Part shown: one piece after another, positions 10,208-22,367 of the stretch
Layout: every line of letters starts with the position of its first letter
Position numbering within the stretch: the stretch's first letter is position 1
Assembly: GCA_026214975.1 (NCBI GenBank)
Contig: JAOBSW010000974.1
Location: 1 to 64,000, forward strand
DNA length: 64,000 nucleotides
Source of the DNA: Gentiana macrophylla
Taxonomy: Eukaryota > Streptophyta > Magnoliopsida > Gentianales > Gentianaceae
Direction: 5' to 3'
The notes under the pieces: generated by a model
What the model was told of the DNA's origin: nothing
The model's database searches: none
Seen by the model: the letters and a program-made list of their open reading frames with translations, nothing else
Translations under genes and position numbers: made by a program

Positions 10208-11080
10208 ATGTCAACACTATCTGAAGTTTCATCTTCTTCAGTAGACTCACAGCTGCCTCAGCAGATTGGGATAACTGAACACTCTTCTTTTACAAATCAT
10301 AAACTTGATGGTAACAATTACTTGCTATGGTCAAGGTCTATGAAAATGTATATCTCCGGCCAGGGCAAGATGGGATATCGTGCAGTTCCAAACCCGCCTC
10401 GCTTGAAACCGACCCCAAGTTTGAAGCATGGGACACAGAAAATAACCAAGTCATGACCATCCTCACGAGGTCTATGACAAAAGAGATCGATGAGAACTTC
10501 ATGATGTATGGCGATGCTAAGGAAATGCAGGACAATGCCGAGACCTTTACTCAAAAAAGGACAATACATCCAAGTCTATGAACTCAAGCTCAGATTCAAA
10601 ATTGTAGACAAGGGGATATGTCTCAGAACTCAATACTTTAATCAACTATCTAAGGCATGGCAACACCTAGATATGTTGGAAACTCACCCTAGAATGATGT
10701 TAAAGATGTCGCACTCTTTAAAGACATTATTGAGAAAAGAGAGTATTCAAATTCCTTCTTGGATGAATCCTACTCTTGATGATGTCGAGGTAGAATTCTT
10801 GCTACTAAACCTCTTCCAAATCTCAAATCCATGTTTCTTTGAGGTCAAACATGAGGAAAGCGGAGGAAAGTGATGTCTTGAACTTCCTGCCGACAACCCT
10901 ATCAAGGTCTTCGCCTCTTTGAAGGTTAATGAGACTTACAGGAAGCCTCTTGAGAAAGCGGAAAGTCGTTCGTGATCACCGCAAACGCACAAATCACACC
11001 AAGGACAATTGTTGGAAGCTACATGGCAAACCTAACCCTCTAAAACCTCAAAACAAACCAGGAAAGTCAAGGCAAACTTG
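10208..11080 (+). pseudogene. Copia-3 gag
   Basis: The likely start is the Met at 10208 (MSTLSEVSSSSVDSQLPQQI), 49 bases after the primer site; an upstream in-frame Met at 10103 lies inside the LTR and is not credible. The copia gag signature K-L-D-G-N-N-Y-L-L-W-S-R-S-M-K-M-Y-I-S-G-Q-G-K-M-G-Y follows. The frame then shifts near 10380 and continues as S-S-K-P-A-S-L-E-T-D-P-K-F-E-A-W and L-T-R-S-M-T-K-E-I-D-E-N. A degraded zinc knuckle is readable at about 10975-11025 (C-D-H-x-K-R-T-N-H-T-K-D-N-C-W-K), with its second Cys codon TGC changed to CGC. The domain is of the UBN2/Retrotran_gag_3 type. Not functional as written. Confidence 0.8.
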
Positions 11081-11224
11081 TCGGTGAAGAGGAGAATGAC
11101 GAGAAGTTGAATGCTCGCTTTCTTTGCATTTAAAGCCTTTATTGCTCAAAGATCGGAAGGTAGCTCCCCACTTGAAATGGCCACTCATGCTAAAACAGGT
11201 ATATTTTACTCACCTCTTAGTAAT

Positions 11225-14200
11225 GAGACTTGGATTGTTGATTCGGGGCGTCTTCCCATATGACTGGTAATAAAACCTTATTACCCAATATATGCCATGC
11301 AACCAAATTCACGTAATTAAGGCTAGCGATGGTTCTGTTTCTTATGCAAAAGGTGTTGGGAAGGTTAAACTTACTAATCGATATATCTACTGAATGTCCT
11401 GTTTGTTCCAAAGTTAGATCAGAACCTTATATCTCACAAGAAACTCACTAAAGATCCGAATTGGACCGTTGTTTTTAATAAGAATCGGTGCACATTCCAG
11501 ATCTTTCTTCTCGAGAAGTGATTGGGCAAGCTAAACCACCGCTCAGGATTGTTTGTGATCAACCCCCTTTGAAGAGAAAGATCGAAGACAGAATCCGCCT
11601 CAAGTGACTGCACTCAAAACTTGACAATATCATGTTATGGCATTATAGACTAGGACATCCAAGTTTTGGTTATTTAAAGTCTTTAATTCTGAATTGTTTA
11701 AAAGATGTAATCTTAATGATCTTCAATGTGATATTTGTCAATTTGCTAAACTCACCAAATCATGTATGCTAAGTTACCTCACTTGCCCTCTTCCCCTTTC
11801 ACCCTAATTCACAGTGATGTATGGGGACCCTCAAGAGTGAAAAGTATAACAGGAAAAAGGTGGTTTGTAACCTTCATTGATGATCATACCAGAAACACTT
11901 GGTTGTTCTTAATGAAAGACAAAATCAAGTTGGACCTATCTTCCAAGAATTTTATCACATGGTCTCCACCCAATTTGATACTAAGATCAAGATCTTAAAG
12001 ACCGATAATGCTCGGAATACTATGAGTCTAACCTCGTAACTTCTTGACTAACAGAGGAATTGTTCATATCAAGAGTTGTGTGGAAACACCTCAATGAATG
12101 GGGTTCAAAGAAAGAAAGAACAGGCATCTCTTTGGAAATGGCCAGATCAATCATGTTCACTACACATGTTCCTAAATACATGTGGGGTGAAGCTATATTG
12201 ACTGCAACATATTTAATCAACAGACTTCCCAGCAGAGTGTTAGGTTTCAAAACTCCTCTTCAAACCCTGCTGACCACACACTCCTCTCTCATCTTATTAC
12301 CCAATTGCCTCCAAAGATCTTTGGTTGTCTTGTGTTTGTTTATATCCATGCTCAACATGTAGTAAACTTGATCCTAAAGCTCATAAGTGCATTTTCCTTG
12401 GATATGCACAAGACAGAAAGGTTACAAGTGTTACTCTCCCTCTTGAAAAGAAATTTTACAATTCTATGGATGTGAAATTCTTTGAAAGGACTCCATATTA
12501 CAAACAAACCTCATCGAGCGACATCGATGGAAACTCGACCGAGATTGAACTAAGTCCGTTCCTCAAAGAAACCATTTACCCTCAGCAGAGTCCTAACCAC
12601 ACGCCAGACTCATAACCTTCAAAGATCCTGCGGATACTCACATTCACATCGACCCTCGGCAGTCACGACCAGAGTCTGCCGACCCAGAGCTCTTGAACCG
12701 AACCTCAAAGCAACCCATCGAACGTGAGTCTGGCTGGACCTCACTTATTGACTCTCAAGCAGTCACATCTGCTTGAAGTGGATGAGACCTATTGCTCTAA
12801 GGAAAGGGAAAAGATCATGCACCGATCATTCTATTCATTCTTATTTATCTTATGATCATTTGTCTCTGTCTTTGCCATGTTTACACGGGACTGGACTCTC
12901 ACTCTATCCCTAGAAATATTCGGGAGGCCCTTCAAAATGATAAGTGGAAGGCTCTTTGTTAAAACAGAGATGATCGCGCCTCCTGGATAATCATACTTGG
13001 GATCTCACAACTCTTCCAAAAGGCAAGAAGACAATCGGTGCAAATGGTTATTCACTATCAAGTACACCTGGCCGATGGCACTATTGACAAGTACAAAGCC
13101 GATTGGTAGCTGTGGGATTCACTCAAACTTATGGCATTGACTATAAAGAAACTTTTGCACCAGTGGCAAAGCTCAACACTGTCAGGGTACTAATTTCTCT
13201 AGCTGTCCAACTTGACTGGCCTCTTCATCAATTGGACATCAAAAATGCTTTTCTAAATGGGGACCTTACTGAGGAGGTTTATATGACTATACCTCCTGGT
13301 TTTATCAATCCTCATACTCAAGGCAAGGTGTGCAAACTGAGGAAATCTCTATATGGCTCAAGCAATCACCAAGGGCATGGTTTGGAAAAATTAACAAGCG
13401 TGGTCAAAGCTGCTGGATATCACCAATGCAATTCTGATCACACTATGTTCATCAAGACAACCAACCAGAAGAGGTCTATTCTTATTGTCTATGTGGATGA
13501 TATCATCCTTACTGGAGATGACCCTGCTGAGATCCAACACTTGAAAGAACTGCTGGCAAAGGTATTTCAGGTTAAAGACTTGGGTTTACTTAAGTATTTT
13601 CTTGGCATGGAAGTAGCTAGAAACATCAAAGGAATCTCAGTCTCCCAAAGGAAATATGTACTGGACCTGCTGAAGGAAACTGGCATGCTGGGGTGCAAAC
13701 CTGCTGTATCCCCAGTAGACCCCAGTCATACCCTGCTACATGGTGACATTGCTGTAAGAAAGGAACAATATCAAAGACTTGTAGGGAAACTCATCTACCT
13801 ATCCCATACAAGACCGGATATTGCATATGGTGTCACCAGTTAGCTTGATTCATGCATTGCCCTCTTGAGCAACATTGGGATGCAAGTGAATAGAATATCT
13901 GCGGTATTTGAAGTCCACTCTGGCCAAGGGTTACACTTCACCAAGTCTGGCTGATAGATCCATCAAGGTCTATCTCGATCTTGATTGGGCTGGATGCCAC
14001 ATAGATAGAAAGGTCTACCACAGGCTATTGTTCCTATGTATGGGGCAATCTTGTTACTTGGAGGAGCAAGAAACAACCTCATCGTGGTCTAGAAGCGATC
14101 TTGAAAGCCGAACTCAGGCACTTGTTTTAGGCATTTGTGAAGCTCTTTGGCTCAAAAGAGTACTTCATGAACTTCAAAGAACCTATTCAAAGAACCTATC

Positions 14201-14476
14201 ACACTCTGTTGTGATAATAACTCAGCACTATGCATGGCAGAGGATCCAGTCCATCATGACAAAACAAAACATGTGGACATTGTGAGACACTTTACGAAGG
14301 AGAAGATTGATGCCAAGATTATTCAACTCCAGTATGTTCCTCGAGAAGATCAAAATGTCGATATTCTTACCAAGGCTATTCCACCTCTTACGTTCGTGAG
14401 ACTAAGTAGCAAACTTGCATTTGCATCAATATATCTGACCCAGTTTGAGGGGTGTGGAAATATATCACTCAAATGA
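11225..14476 (+). pseudogene. Copia-3 pol, first unit (protease, integrase, RT, RNase H)
   Basis: Protease motif ETWIVDSG is at about 11228, followed by a damaged A-S-S-H-M-T. The integrase starts with the HHCC zinc region (WHYRLGHPSFGYLKSL, C-D-I-C-Q-F-A-K) at 11635-11760 and continues with a D-V-W-G-P-S and FIDDHTRNTWLFLMKDK core. Reverse transcriptase is a 246-codon frame at 13103-13843 with [19 protein letters not shown], and the catalytic box YVDDIILTGDD at about 13490-13522. RNase H (13880-14476) has D-W-A-G-C, K-T-K-H-V-D-I and H-F-T-K-E-K. Many one- or two-base indels break the frame, mostly where the second unit or the family consensus has CTG or CAG. The order PR-IN-RT-RH is diagnostic of Ty1/copia. 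Confidence 0.88.
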
Positions 14477-14539
14477 TCTGCTTTGAGGCTCAAAGAGGTG
14501 ATCGGTGATCATTGATCCTCATGATCACAATGCAGACTA

Positions 14540-14830
14540 TGTCGTGCATAACTTTATTTGTACACTTTATTTATTTGTAAAAGACATATTAATTGTGATA
14601 TATATAAACAATTAATATGTCAAACTCTAGTTTACTTTATGTCATAGACATAGACATAGATTGTACTTTTACTTTTTGCTTTTGTGCCGCCCACATCTAC
14701 ATACTCAAGTGGCCGCCCTAGCTAGCTAGTCTCTCTCCAAATTGTATCTATTTATACTCCTTCATTATCAATGAATAAAAGATAAGTTGAAGTTTACTCT
14801 TGTGTTTATCACATTCTCAAACTCTCTTCA
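14540..14830 (+). repeat. Copia-3 LTR B (middle LTR)
   Basis: 291 bases, differing from LTR A by about one base (GATATATAT for GATACATAT). It serves as 3' LTR of the first unit and 5' LTR of the second. Its last base is fused directly to integrase sequence (ATGATCATACC, equal to 11880 in unit one), so 1,733 bases of internal region are missing. Confidence 0.88.
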
Positions 14831-17390
14831 ATGATCATACCAGAAACACTTGGCTGTTCTTAATGAAAGACAAATCTGAAGTTGGACCTATCTTCCAAGA
14901 ATTTTATCACATGGTCTCCACCCAATTTGATACTAAGATCAAGATCTTAAAGATCGATAATGCTCTGGAATACTATGAGTCTAACCTCAGAACTTCTTGA
15001 CTAACAGAGGAATTGTTCATATCGTAGTTGTGTGGAAACACCTCAACAGAATGGGGTTCTTTGAAAGAAAGAACAGCATCTGGCTGGAAATGGCCGAGAT
15101 CAATCATGTTCACTACACATGTTCCTAAATACATGTGGGGTGAAGCTATATTGATTGCAACATATTTAATCAACAGAGACTCCCAACAGAGTGTTAGGTT
15201 TCAAAACTCCTCTCCAAACCCCGACGACACACACTCCTCGCTCTCATCTTATTACCCAATTGCCTCCAAAGATCTTTGGTTGTACTTGTGTTTGTTTATA
15301 TCCATGCTCAACATGTAGTAAACTTGATCCTAAAGCTCATAAGTGCATTTTCCTTGGATATGCACAGACAGAAAGGTTACAAGTGTTACTCTCCTAACTG
15401 AAAAGAAATTTTACAATTCTATGGATGTGAAATTCTTTGAAAGGACTCCATATTACAAACAAACCCATTGAGCTACCACATGATGGAAACTCGATTGAGA
15501 TTGAACTAAGTCTGCTCCTCAAAGAAACCATTTACCCTCAGCAGAGTCCTAACCCACAGCAGACTCATAACCTTCAGCATCCTGCGGATACTCACATTAT
15601 CGACCCTCGGCGATCTGACGACCAGTCTGCCGACCGGAACCTCTTGAACAGAGTCCTGCTGGACCTCGACTTATTGACTCTCGGCGATCTCTTTGAAGTG
15701 GATGACAGAGACCTATTGCTCTAAGGAAAGGGAAAAGATCATGCACTGATCATTCTATTCATTCTTATTTATCTTATGATCATTTGTCTCCTGTCTTTGC
15801 CATGTTTACACAGGACCTGGACTCTCACTCTATCCCTAGAAATATTCAGGAGGCCCTTCAAAATGATAAGTGGAAGGTCTTTGTTAAAACATAGATATTC
15901 GCCTCCTGGATAATCATACTTGGGATCTCACAACTCTTCCAAAAGGCAAGAAGACAATCAGCTGCAAATGGTTATTCACTATCAAGTACACTCTTGATGG
16001 CACTATTGACAAGTACAAAGCCGATTGGTAGCCGTGGGATTCACTCAAACTTATGGCATTGACTATAAAGAAACTTTTGCACCAGTGGCAAAGCTCAACT
16101 TTGTCGGGTACTAATTTCTCTATTTGTCCAACTTGATCGGCCTCTTCATCAATTGGACATCAAAAATGCTTTTCTAAATGGGGACCTTCTTGAGGAGGTT
16201 TATATGACTATACCTCCTGGTTTTATCAATCCTCATACTCAAGGCAAGGTGTGCAAACCGAGGAAATCTCTATATGGCTGAAGCAATCACCAAGGGCATG
16301 GTTTGGAAAATTAACAAGCTGTGGTCAAAGGCTGCTGGATATCACCAATGCAATTCGATCACACTATGTTCATCAAGACAACCAACCGTAAGAGGTCTAT
16401 TCTTATTGTCTATGTGGATGATATCATCCTCACTGGAGATGACCTTTGAGATCCAACACTTGAAAGAAGCTGGCGGCAAAGGTATTTGAGTTAAAGACTT
16501 GGGTTTACTTAAGTATTTTCTTGGCATGGAAGTAGCTAGAAACATCAAAGGAATCTCAGTCTCCCAAAGGAAATATGTACTGGACCTGCTGAAGGAAACT
16601 GGCATGCTGGGGTGCAAACTTGTCTTGTATCCCCAAGAGACCCAGCCATACCTCGCTACATGGTGACATTGTTGTAAGAAAGGAACAATATCAAAGACTT
16701 GTAGGAAACTCATCTACCTATCCCATACAAGACCGGATATTGCATATGGTGTCGACTGTTAGCTTGGTTCATGCATTGCCCTCTTGAGCAACATTGGGAT
16801 GCAAGTGAATAGAATATTTGCGGTATTTGAAGTCCACTCTGGCCAAGGGTTACACTTCACCAAGTCTCATTGATAGATCCATCAAGGTCTATCTTGATCT
16901 TTGATTGAAATTTGGATGCCACATAGATAGAAGGTCTACCACAGGCTATTGTTCCTATGTATGGGGCAATCTTGTTACTTGGAGGAGCAAGAAACAACCT
17001 ACTGTGTCTAGAAGCAGTGCTGAAGCTGAACTCAGGGCACTTGTTTTAGGCATTTGTGAAGCTCTTTGGCTCAAAAGAGTACTTCTATGAACTTCAAGAA
17101 CCTATTCGAAGAACCTATCACACTCTGTTGTGATAATAACTCAAAGACTATGCATGGCAGAGGATCCAGATCCATCATGACAAAACAAAACATGTGGACA
17201 TTGACAGACACTTTTACGAAGGAGAAGATTGATGCCAAGATTATTCAACTCCAAGATGTTCCTCGGAAGATCAAAATGCGATATTCTTACCAAGGCTATT
17301 CCACCTCTTACGTTCAAATGAGACTAAGTAGCAAACTTGCATTTGCATCAATATATACTGACCCGATTTGAGGGTGTGGAAATATATCAC
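14831..17390 (+). pseudogene. Copia-3 pol, second unit (integrase core to RNase H)
   Basis: Collinear with 11880-14476 of the first unit. It has the integrase core piece DHTRNTWLFLMKDKSEV at the start, then VPKYMWGEAILIATYLINR, reverse transcriptase at about 16020-16760 with a damaged YVDDII region near 16410, and RNase H at 16880-17390, where GYCSYVWGNLVTWRSKKQP and RSSAEAELRALVLGICEALW are better preserved than in unit one. No primer site, gag or protease, so it could not be autonomous. The frame is broken repeatedly, often at different positions from unit one, so errors arose independently. Confidence 0.85.
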
Positions 17391-17456
17391 AAATAGATGC
17401 CTTTGAGGCTCAAGCAGGTGATCGGCATCGCTGATCCTTATGATCACAGCAGACTA

Positions 17457-17744
17457 TGTCGTGCATAACTTTATTTGTACACTTTATTTATTTGTAAAAG
17501 ACATATTAATTGTGATACATATAAACAATTAATATGTCAAACTCTAGTTTACTTTATGTCATAGACATAGACATAGATTGTACTTTTACTTTTTGCTTTT
17601 GTGCGCCCACATCTACATACTCAAGTGGCGCCTAGCTAGCTAGTCTCTCTCCAAATTGTATCTATTTATACTCCTTCATTATCAATGAATAAAAGATAAG
17701 TTGAAGTTTACTCTTGTGTTTATCACATTCTCAAACTCTCTTCA
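17457..17744 (+). repeat. Copia-3 LTR C (3' LTR)
   Basis: 288 bases, like LTR A but lacking bases in GCCGCCCACA (here GCGCCCACA) and GGCCGCCCTA (here GGCGCCTA). It ends CTCTCTTCA at 17744, followed by TTTTTCATAG, which is the interrupted first exon-like part of the Copia-1 post-pol frame. Confidence 0.88.
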
Positions 17745-17792
17745 TTTTTCATAGTATTTTTCAGTAGGAGAGATTGTGGAAGATGAGGCCAT
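17745..17792 (-). pseudogene. Copia-1 post-pol frame, first codons (cut by Copia-3)
   Basis: The minus-strand Met at 17792 begins MASSSTISPTEKYYEK and is cut by LTR C after about 16 codons. It lies about 113 bases downstream (sense direction) of a TATATAAA motif and about 0.7 kb after the RNase H end, the place where Copia-6 and Copia-7 carry their accessory post-pol frames. The short Ser/Thr-rich start also resembles the SSSSSKSRS stretch at the start of the Copia-7 frame. Too short for a firm call. Confidence 0.4.
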
Positions 17793-18470
17793 TGATAGTA
17801 GATAGATGTTTAGAAAGGAGTTCTTCAAGTTTTCAGTGAAAATCAGAAATAGGGTTTGTAATTTGCAAGAGAGCGTAAAGATTTCTGAAAATCTTTAAGT
17901 CTGGTTTATATAGTGTGATTTGGGTAGTGTGAACGTGGTTTGAATATGGAAGGATTTTCTGACATCATGGCGTGATTTTGTGTATGTGAATTGCGATATT
18001 CGGGCGTAATGGGGGAGTGGTTTGAGGTAAGTAATGATAGAGCCCGGGAATCGAGGAGTTTTCAATTCGAAAAATAATACAATTACCTCCATGATCATAA
18101 ATTGATCTCCACATGTGTAATCTTTCACAGAATAATCCTCTATAATTGCCTTATTCTCCACGTGTAATCAGAATTGATTTTGTTCACACTTTTAATTTAT
18201 CCAAGTCTTTATTTCGGTGAAGTGCCTTGGCTGGTCACTTAGCCGATCAAATGGGTTCTTCATTGAGCTGCTCCATTTAACTGTTCCTAACAATCAGTTA
18301 AGTTACCTTCACTGGATACCAGTGCCTTGCCTGCTACACCTCCTGTAACGGCAAAGGTTGTATCAGTTGATGAAGTCACTTAGCCGATTACTCCAGTTGG
18401 CCGCTCCTTGATACTTAGTCAATTTCAATCATTCCTAACTTTCGATTCTTAACATACTAAATCTTTCATA
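17793..18470 (-). other. Copia-1 region between RNase H and post-pol frame
   Basis: No conserved frame. An 88-codon minus frame (17895-18161) has no recognisable feature. The words CTTAGCCGAT occur at 18238 and 18379 and are shared with the Copia-1 LTR (CTTAGCCGTA, 7318). TGTTCCTAACA at 18282 matches the LTR end, but nothing around it aligns, so I do not call an LTR here. Confidence 0.4.
17905..17912 (-). promoter_or_regulatory. Possible internal promoter (TATA) of Copia-1 post-pol frame
   Basis: Minus strand CTATATAAACC, 113 bases upstream of the Met at 17792, with a pyrimidine-rich leader between them (CTTTACGCTCTCTTGC). It lies inside the element, far from any LTR of Copia-1, so a second transcript for the post-pol frame is possible. 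Sequence pattern only. Confidence 0.35.
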
Positions 18471-21400
18471 AGCGAGTGGTTTTAGTGAAGATGTCGGCCA
18501 GTTGATCTTGATGAGGTATGTATTTTAGGATGACATCTCCTTTTCAACATGGTCTCACGATAAAATGGTGTCTCACATCAATGTGTTTTGTTCTCGAATG
18601 CAATCGATTTTCATAATAGATATTGCACTTGTGTTATCACACATGATTGGAATTGTTTTCTCTTCCATTCCATAGTCCCTTAGCTGTTGTCTTATTCAAA
18701 GTACTTGAGCACAGCAGCTACCTGCTGCTATATATTCTGCTTCAGCTGTTGATGTAGATATGGAGTTTTGCTTTTTGCTGAACCAAGAGACTAGTCTGGT
18801 TCCTAGCATTTGACATGTTCCAGAGGTGCTTTTTCTATCTATTTTGCATCCAGAAATAGTCGAGTCTGAATATGATATCAATTTAAATCCTCCATCTTTT
18901 GGATACCAAATTCCAACATTTATAGTGTTTTTCAAGTATTTGATTATCCTTTTGGCTGCTAGAAGATGTGATTCTTTTGGTTGTGCTTGAAATCTTGCAC
19001 ACACTCCTACTGCAAATGCTATATCAGGTCTACTTGCAGTTAAGTATAATAAGGATCCAATGATTCCTCTATACATTTTTTCGATCAACATCCTTTCCTC
19101 GCTTCATCTTTTCCAAGTATGACTCGCACACATTGGTGTGTCTCTTTGTGCCACTTGTATCCATCCCATACTTGTGTATCAGATCTCTTGTGTACTTGGC
19201 TTGACTAATGAAAATGCCATCCTTCATTTGCTTTACTTGAAGGCCAAGAAAATAGTTTAATTCTCCCATCATGCTCATCTGAAATTTGCTCTTCATCAGA
19301 TTAGCAAATTTTTCACAAAGCTTTTCATCCTCTGATCCAAAGATTATATCATCAACATAGATTTGAACCAGCAATGTGCTTGCTCCTTCCTCTAGTTTGA
19401 ATAGAGTCTTGTCAATAGTTCCCTTGTTGAATCCATTCGTGATCAGAAATTGTGATAGTGTTTCATACCAGGCTCTAGTTGCCTGTTTGAGGCCATAGAG
19501 GGCCTTCTTGAGTTTGTATACTTTGTCTTCTTTTCCTTTGATTTGAAATCCAGGAGGTTGTTCTACATAAACTTCTTCTTCCAAAAGTCCATTTAGGAAT
19601 GCACTCTTGACATCCATTTGATAAACTTTGAAGTCTTTGTATGCGGCAAAAGCTAGAAAAAGTCGATTGCTTCCAATCTTGCTCATTGGTGCAAATGTTT
19701 CATCATAATCTATTCCTTCGCTTGAGAATAGCCTTTTGCAACTAGCCTTGCTTTGTTTCGACAACAGTTCCTTGCTCATCCATCTTTTCTGAATACCCAT
19801 TTTGCACCAATGATGTTGGTTATATCAGTGCATCAACAAGTTCCCGGACTTCATTTCTTTCAAATTCATTTAGTTCTTCTTGCATTGCTATGATCCAATC
19901 TGCATTTTGGATTGCATCATCTATGGTCTTGGGTTCCACTTGTGATAGAAAGCAAGTTAGCATGTGCTCCAGGTTGTCTTCACGGTTCTAACTCTGTGTG
20001 AATATCTCCAACAACTTGTTCTTCGAGGATGGTCTCTTAGCCAATTTAGATCTGGTTGAAGTTGTTCTTCACTTGGTGCTTCCATGCCTTCATGCTTTGA
20101 GCATGAACTTCAACTTCAGTGCTTCTTACATTTGTATTGATATGTGGCTCCTCTTGATTTTCAAAGTGATGATTCGAGGATAGTATTTGGTATGGTTGCA
20201 TTTGTATAGATTTCCTTCAGGTTTGCTTTTCTTCTTGGTCTTGAAGATCTTCACCATTTGTATTTGGTTCATAAAAACCACATGTATTGATTCTTCAATC
20301 ACCAATGTTCTTTTATTGAGTACTCTGAATGCTTTCTTTGGTGTCCGAGTATCCCATGAAGATTGCTTCATCACCTTCTCATCAAAGGTATGCATTTGGT
20401 TCTGTTTAAGACAAAACATTTTGATCCAAACATATGAAAATATGAGATATTGGGTTTTCTTCCATTCCATATTTCATATGGAGTCTTTCCATGATATTTG
20501 TTGATGATTGATCTGCTTTTGTGTATGACATGTCGTGGTTTTCTGCTTCACCCAAAATCTCTTTGGCAAGCATGCTTCAAACAATCATTGTTCTAATCGC
20601 TTCTTTGAGAGTTCTTTTTCTTCTTTCTCGCTACACCATTTTGTTGTGGAGTGCTCTGAGATAGTTGATGTAGTACTCCATTTTCTTCACATGAGGTTTC
20701 GATGATTTCATTTAGAAATTCGGTGCCTCTGTCTCGATCGATCTTTAGTTCTTTCTCATTTTGGAGTCTTCTCGGCAAATCTCGGCGACTTTTGAGTGTC
20801 TCTTTCTTCTTGTTCATGAAAATGGTCCAGGTGTACTTTGAGAAGTCATCCACCACTACAAGGGTGTATTACTTACCACTCACACTTCATGGTGTTTGGT
20901 CCAAACAGTCCATGTGTAATGAGATGTAGAACTCTTGTTGTAGATTGATAAGGCTTTGACTTGAATGAACTTTTGATCTGTTTTCCTTTTCGACATGCAT
21001 CACATAGACTTTCTTTCTTGAATGTGATCTCGGCAAACCTTCAACTAACTTGTTCTTTGATAGTTTGTTGATGGTCTTGAAATTTAGATGATTTAGCCTT
21101 TCGTGCCAAATCCGACTTGTAGATTGTTTGTTTTTGACCACAGACATGTTTACGCCTTGGTCGTTTCTCAGTCCACAACATACATGTTGTCTTGTCTTCA
21201 CCTGCAAGAAACCTTTGTGTTGGTTTGGCTGTGAATCACTTTGCATCCTTCTTTGTTGAAGTGAACATTGTAGCCTTTGTCACAAAATTGACTGATGCTC
21301 ATCAGATTGAAATTTAGTCCCTTGACATATGCCACATTTTGAATTTTCAAATTGTTCTTGAGTATTATGCCTTCCCCCTTAATCTTGCCAGGGTTTTCTT

Positions 21401-21505
21401 TGCCTCCAAATGTGACTTTGGGTCCATCAAAAGCCTTGAAGTCAGTGAGCCATTTCTTGTTTCCTGTCATGTGTCTGGAACATCCACTGTCTATGTACCA
21501 GACAT
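18470..21505 (-). pseudogene. Copia-1 pol (protease, integrase, RT, RNase H)
   Basis: Minus strand, reading right to left. Protease: DVWYIDSGCSRHMTGNKKW at about 21505-21450 with the D-S-G active site. Integrase: zinc region W-H-E-R-L-N-H-L-N-F near 21100, then M-V-D-D-F-S-K-Y-T-W near 20850 and PQQNGVARKKKK near 20640. Reverse transcriptase: 19069-19800 with [20 protein letters not shown] and [12 protein letters not shown] (about 19330-19360). RNase H: 18470-19091 with [33 protein letters not shown] and [15 protein letters not shown]. About 85% like Copia-6 at the motifs I compared by eye. Frameshifts at about 19070, 19800, 20600 and 20880 make it inactive. The motif set and long gag C-terminus place it in the Maximus/SIRE lineage. 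Confidence 0.88.
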
Positions 21506-21518
21506 CCTACAAAAAAGA

Positions 21519-22367
21519 TTAATTAAGTTTAGGTACCCAACACTGTTTGGGTCCATACCTGTTAGCAATCATGCCTCCCATACCAAGTGTGTATCCAAAA
21601 GGTCTTCTTTTTGGATAATTGAAGTCATCAACTTCATATGTATAAGGCATGGCAGAATAGCTTCTAATATTTTTGCTGAAGGTATTCTGAAACTTTTCTC
21701 CACCTTTTGGTGCATTTATATCCTTCGTCACTTTCCAATATGTAGTAGGAAACCTTTCATGCTTCAAGTGTCTAGGAACATATTGTTTTTTCTTAACCAC
21801 ATGATGCATTTTGTGGAATGGTTTCCTATTGTATTTTGTAGGTGCAACATTCCAATCATCCTCTGAAGGGTAAAGTCTGCCTTTACCTTTCAGATGGCTG
21901 TTGTTCATGATTGACTGGAATGAGGATTTAGTCTGCTGTTTCACTACACTAGGTTTTGACTTCACCGGAACAGGATGATCTGTTGGAACTATGGTCTGTC
22001 CCTTTCTAAATTTTGATCCATTAATGGTCTTGAATTTAGAATTGTGTTGACCATTATTCCTACTTTCATCCTGACTGTTGTAGCCAAGACCAGATCTGGA
22101 TCCAAACCTTTTTGAGGGTTTGTAAGCTGGTGCTTTTAGTGGTGCAGTGGTTACTTTTACTGGTGAGGAGATTTTCTTAACTGATCTGTCAATGACAGAT
22201 GTATGATCATCTACTTTTTGTTGATCATTTAAGTAGGTCTCCTTACTGGTTAATTCAGCTTTTGCTTTATCCAGTTCTTTCTTTAATTTCTTATTTTCTT
22301 TTCTTAGATCCTTGCATTCCTTTTCCAGAATTTCATGATTCTTTTCAATTTCATCAAATTTAGTCAT
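21519..22367 (-). pseudogene. Copia-1 gag C-terminal region with coiled coil
   Basis: A 282-codon intact minus frame. Residues 1-45 form a Lys/Glu heptad coiled coil (EILEKECKDLRKENKKLKKE). A long basic Ser/Pro/Asn-rich linker follows, then G-R-L-Y-P-S-E-D-D-W-N-V and the terminal YGPKQCWVPKLN. The last motif is also at the same place in Copia-6 (YGPKQVWVPKMY, ending 37717), just before the protease. SIRE-like elements have this extended gag between zinc knuckle and protease. The Met at 22367 is internal; the true gag start is at 6220. Confidence 0.75.

Larger units (their letters stand above)
9856..17744 (+). mobile_element. Copia-3: tandem copia element LTR-internal-LTR-internal-LTR
   Basis: Three near-identical LTRs of about 290 bases (9856-10146, 14540-14830, 17457-17744) separate two internal regions in the same orientation. 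The first is full length (10147-14539) with primer site, gag, protease, integrase, reverse transcriptase and RNase H. The second (14831-17456) begins inside the integrase directly after the middle LTR, so its primer site, gag and protease are gone. The flanks differ: ATTTA (plastid) before the first LTR and TTTTT (Copia-1) after the last, so there is no target-site duplication. Such arrays form by unequal recombination between LTRs of two elements. The outer ends therefore need not come from one insertion. Confidence 0.88.

Noticed and set aside
18282..18292. 3' LTR of Copia-1 ending at TGTTCCTAACA
   Set aside because: Only the 11-base end matches; no alignment to 6357-7783 to its left, no polypurine tract to its right.
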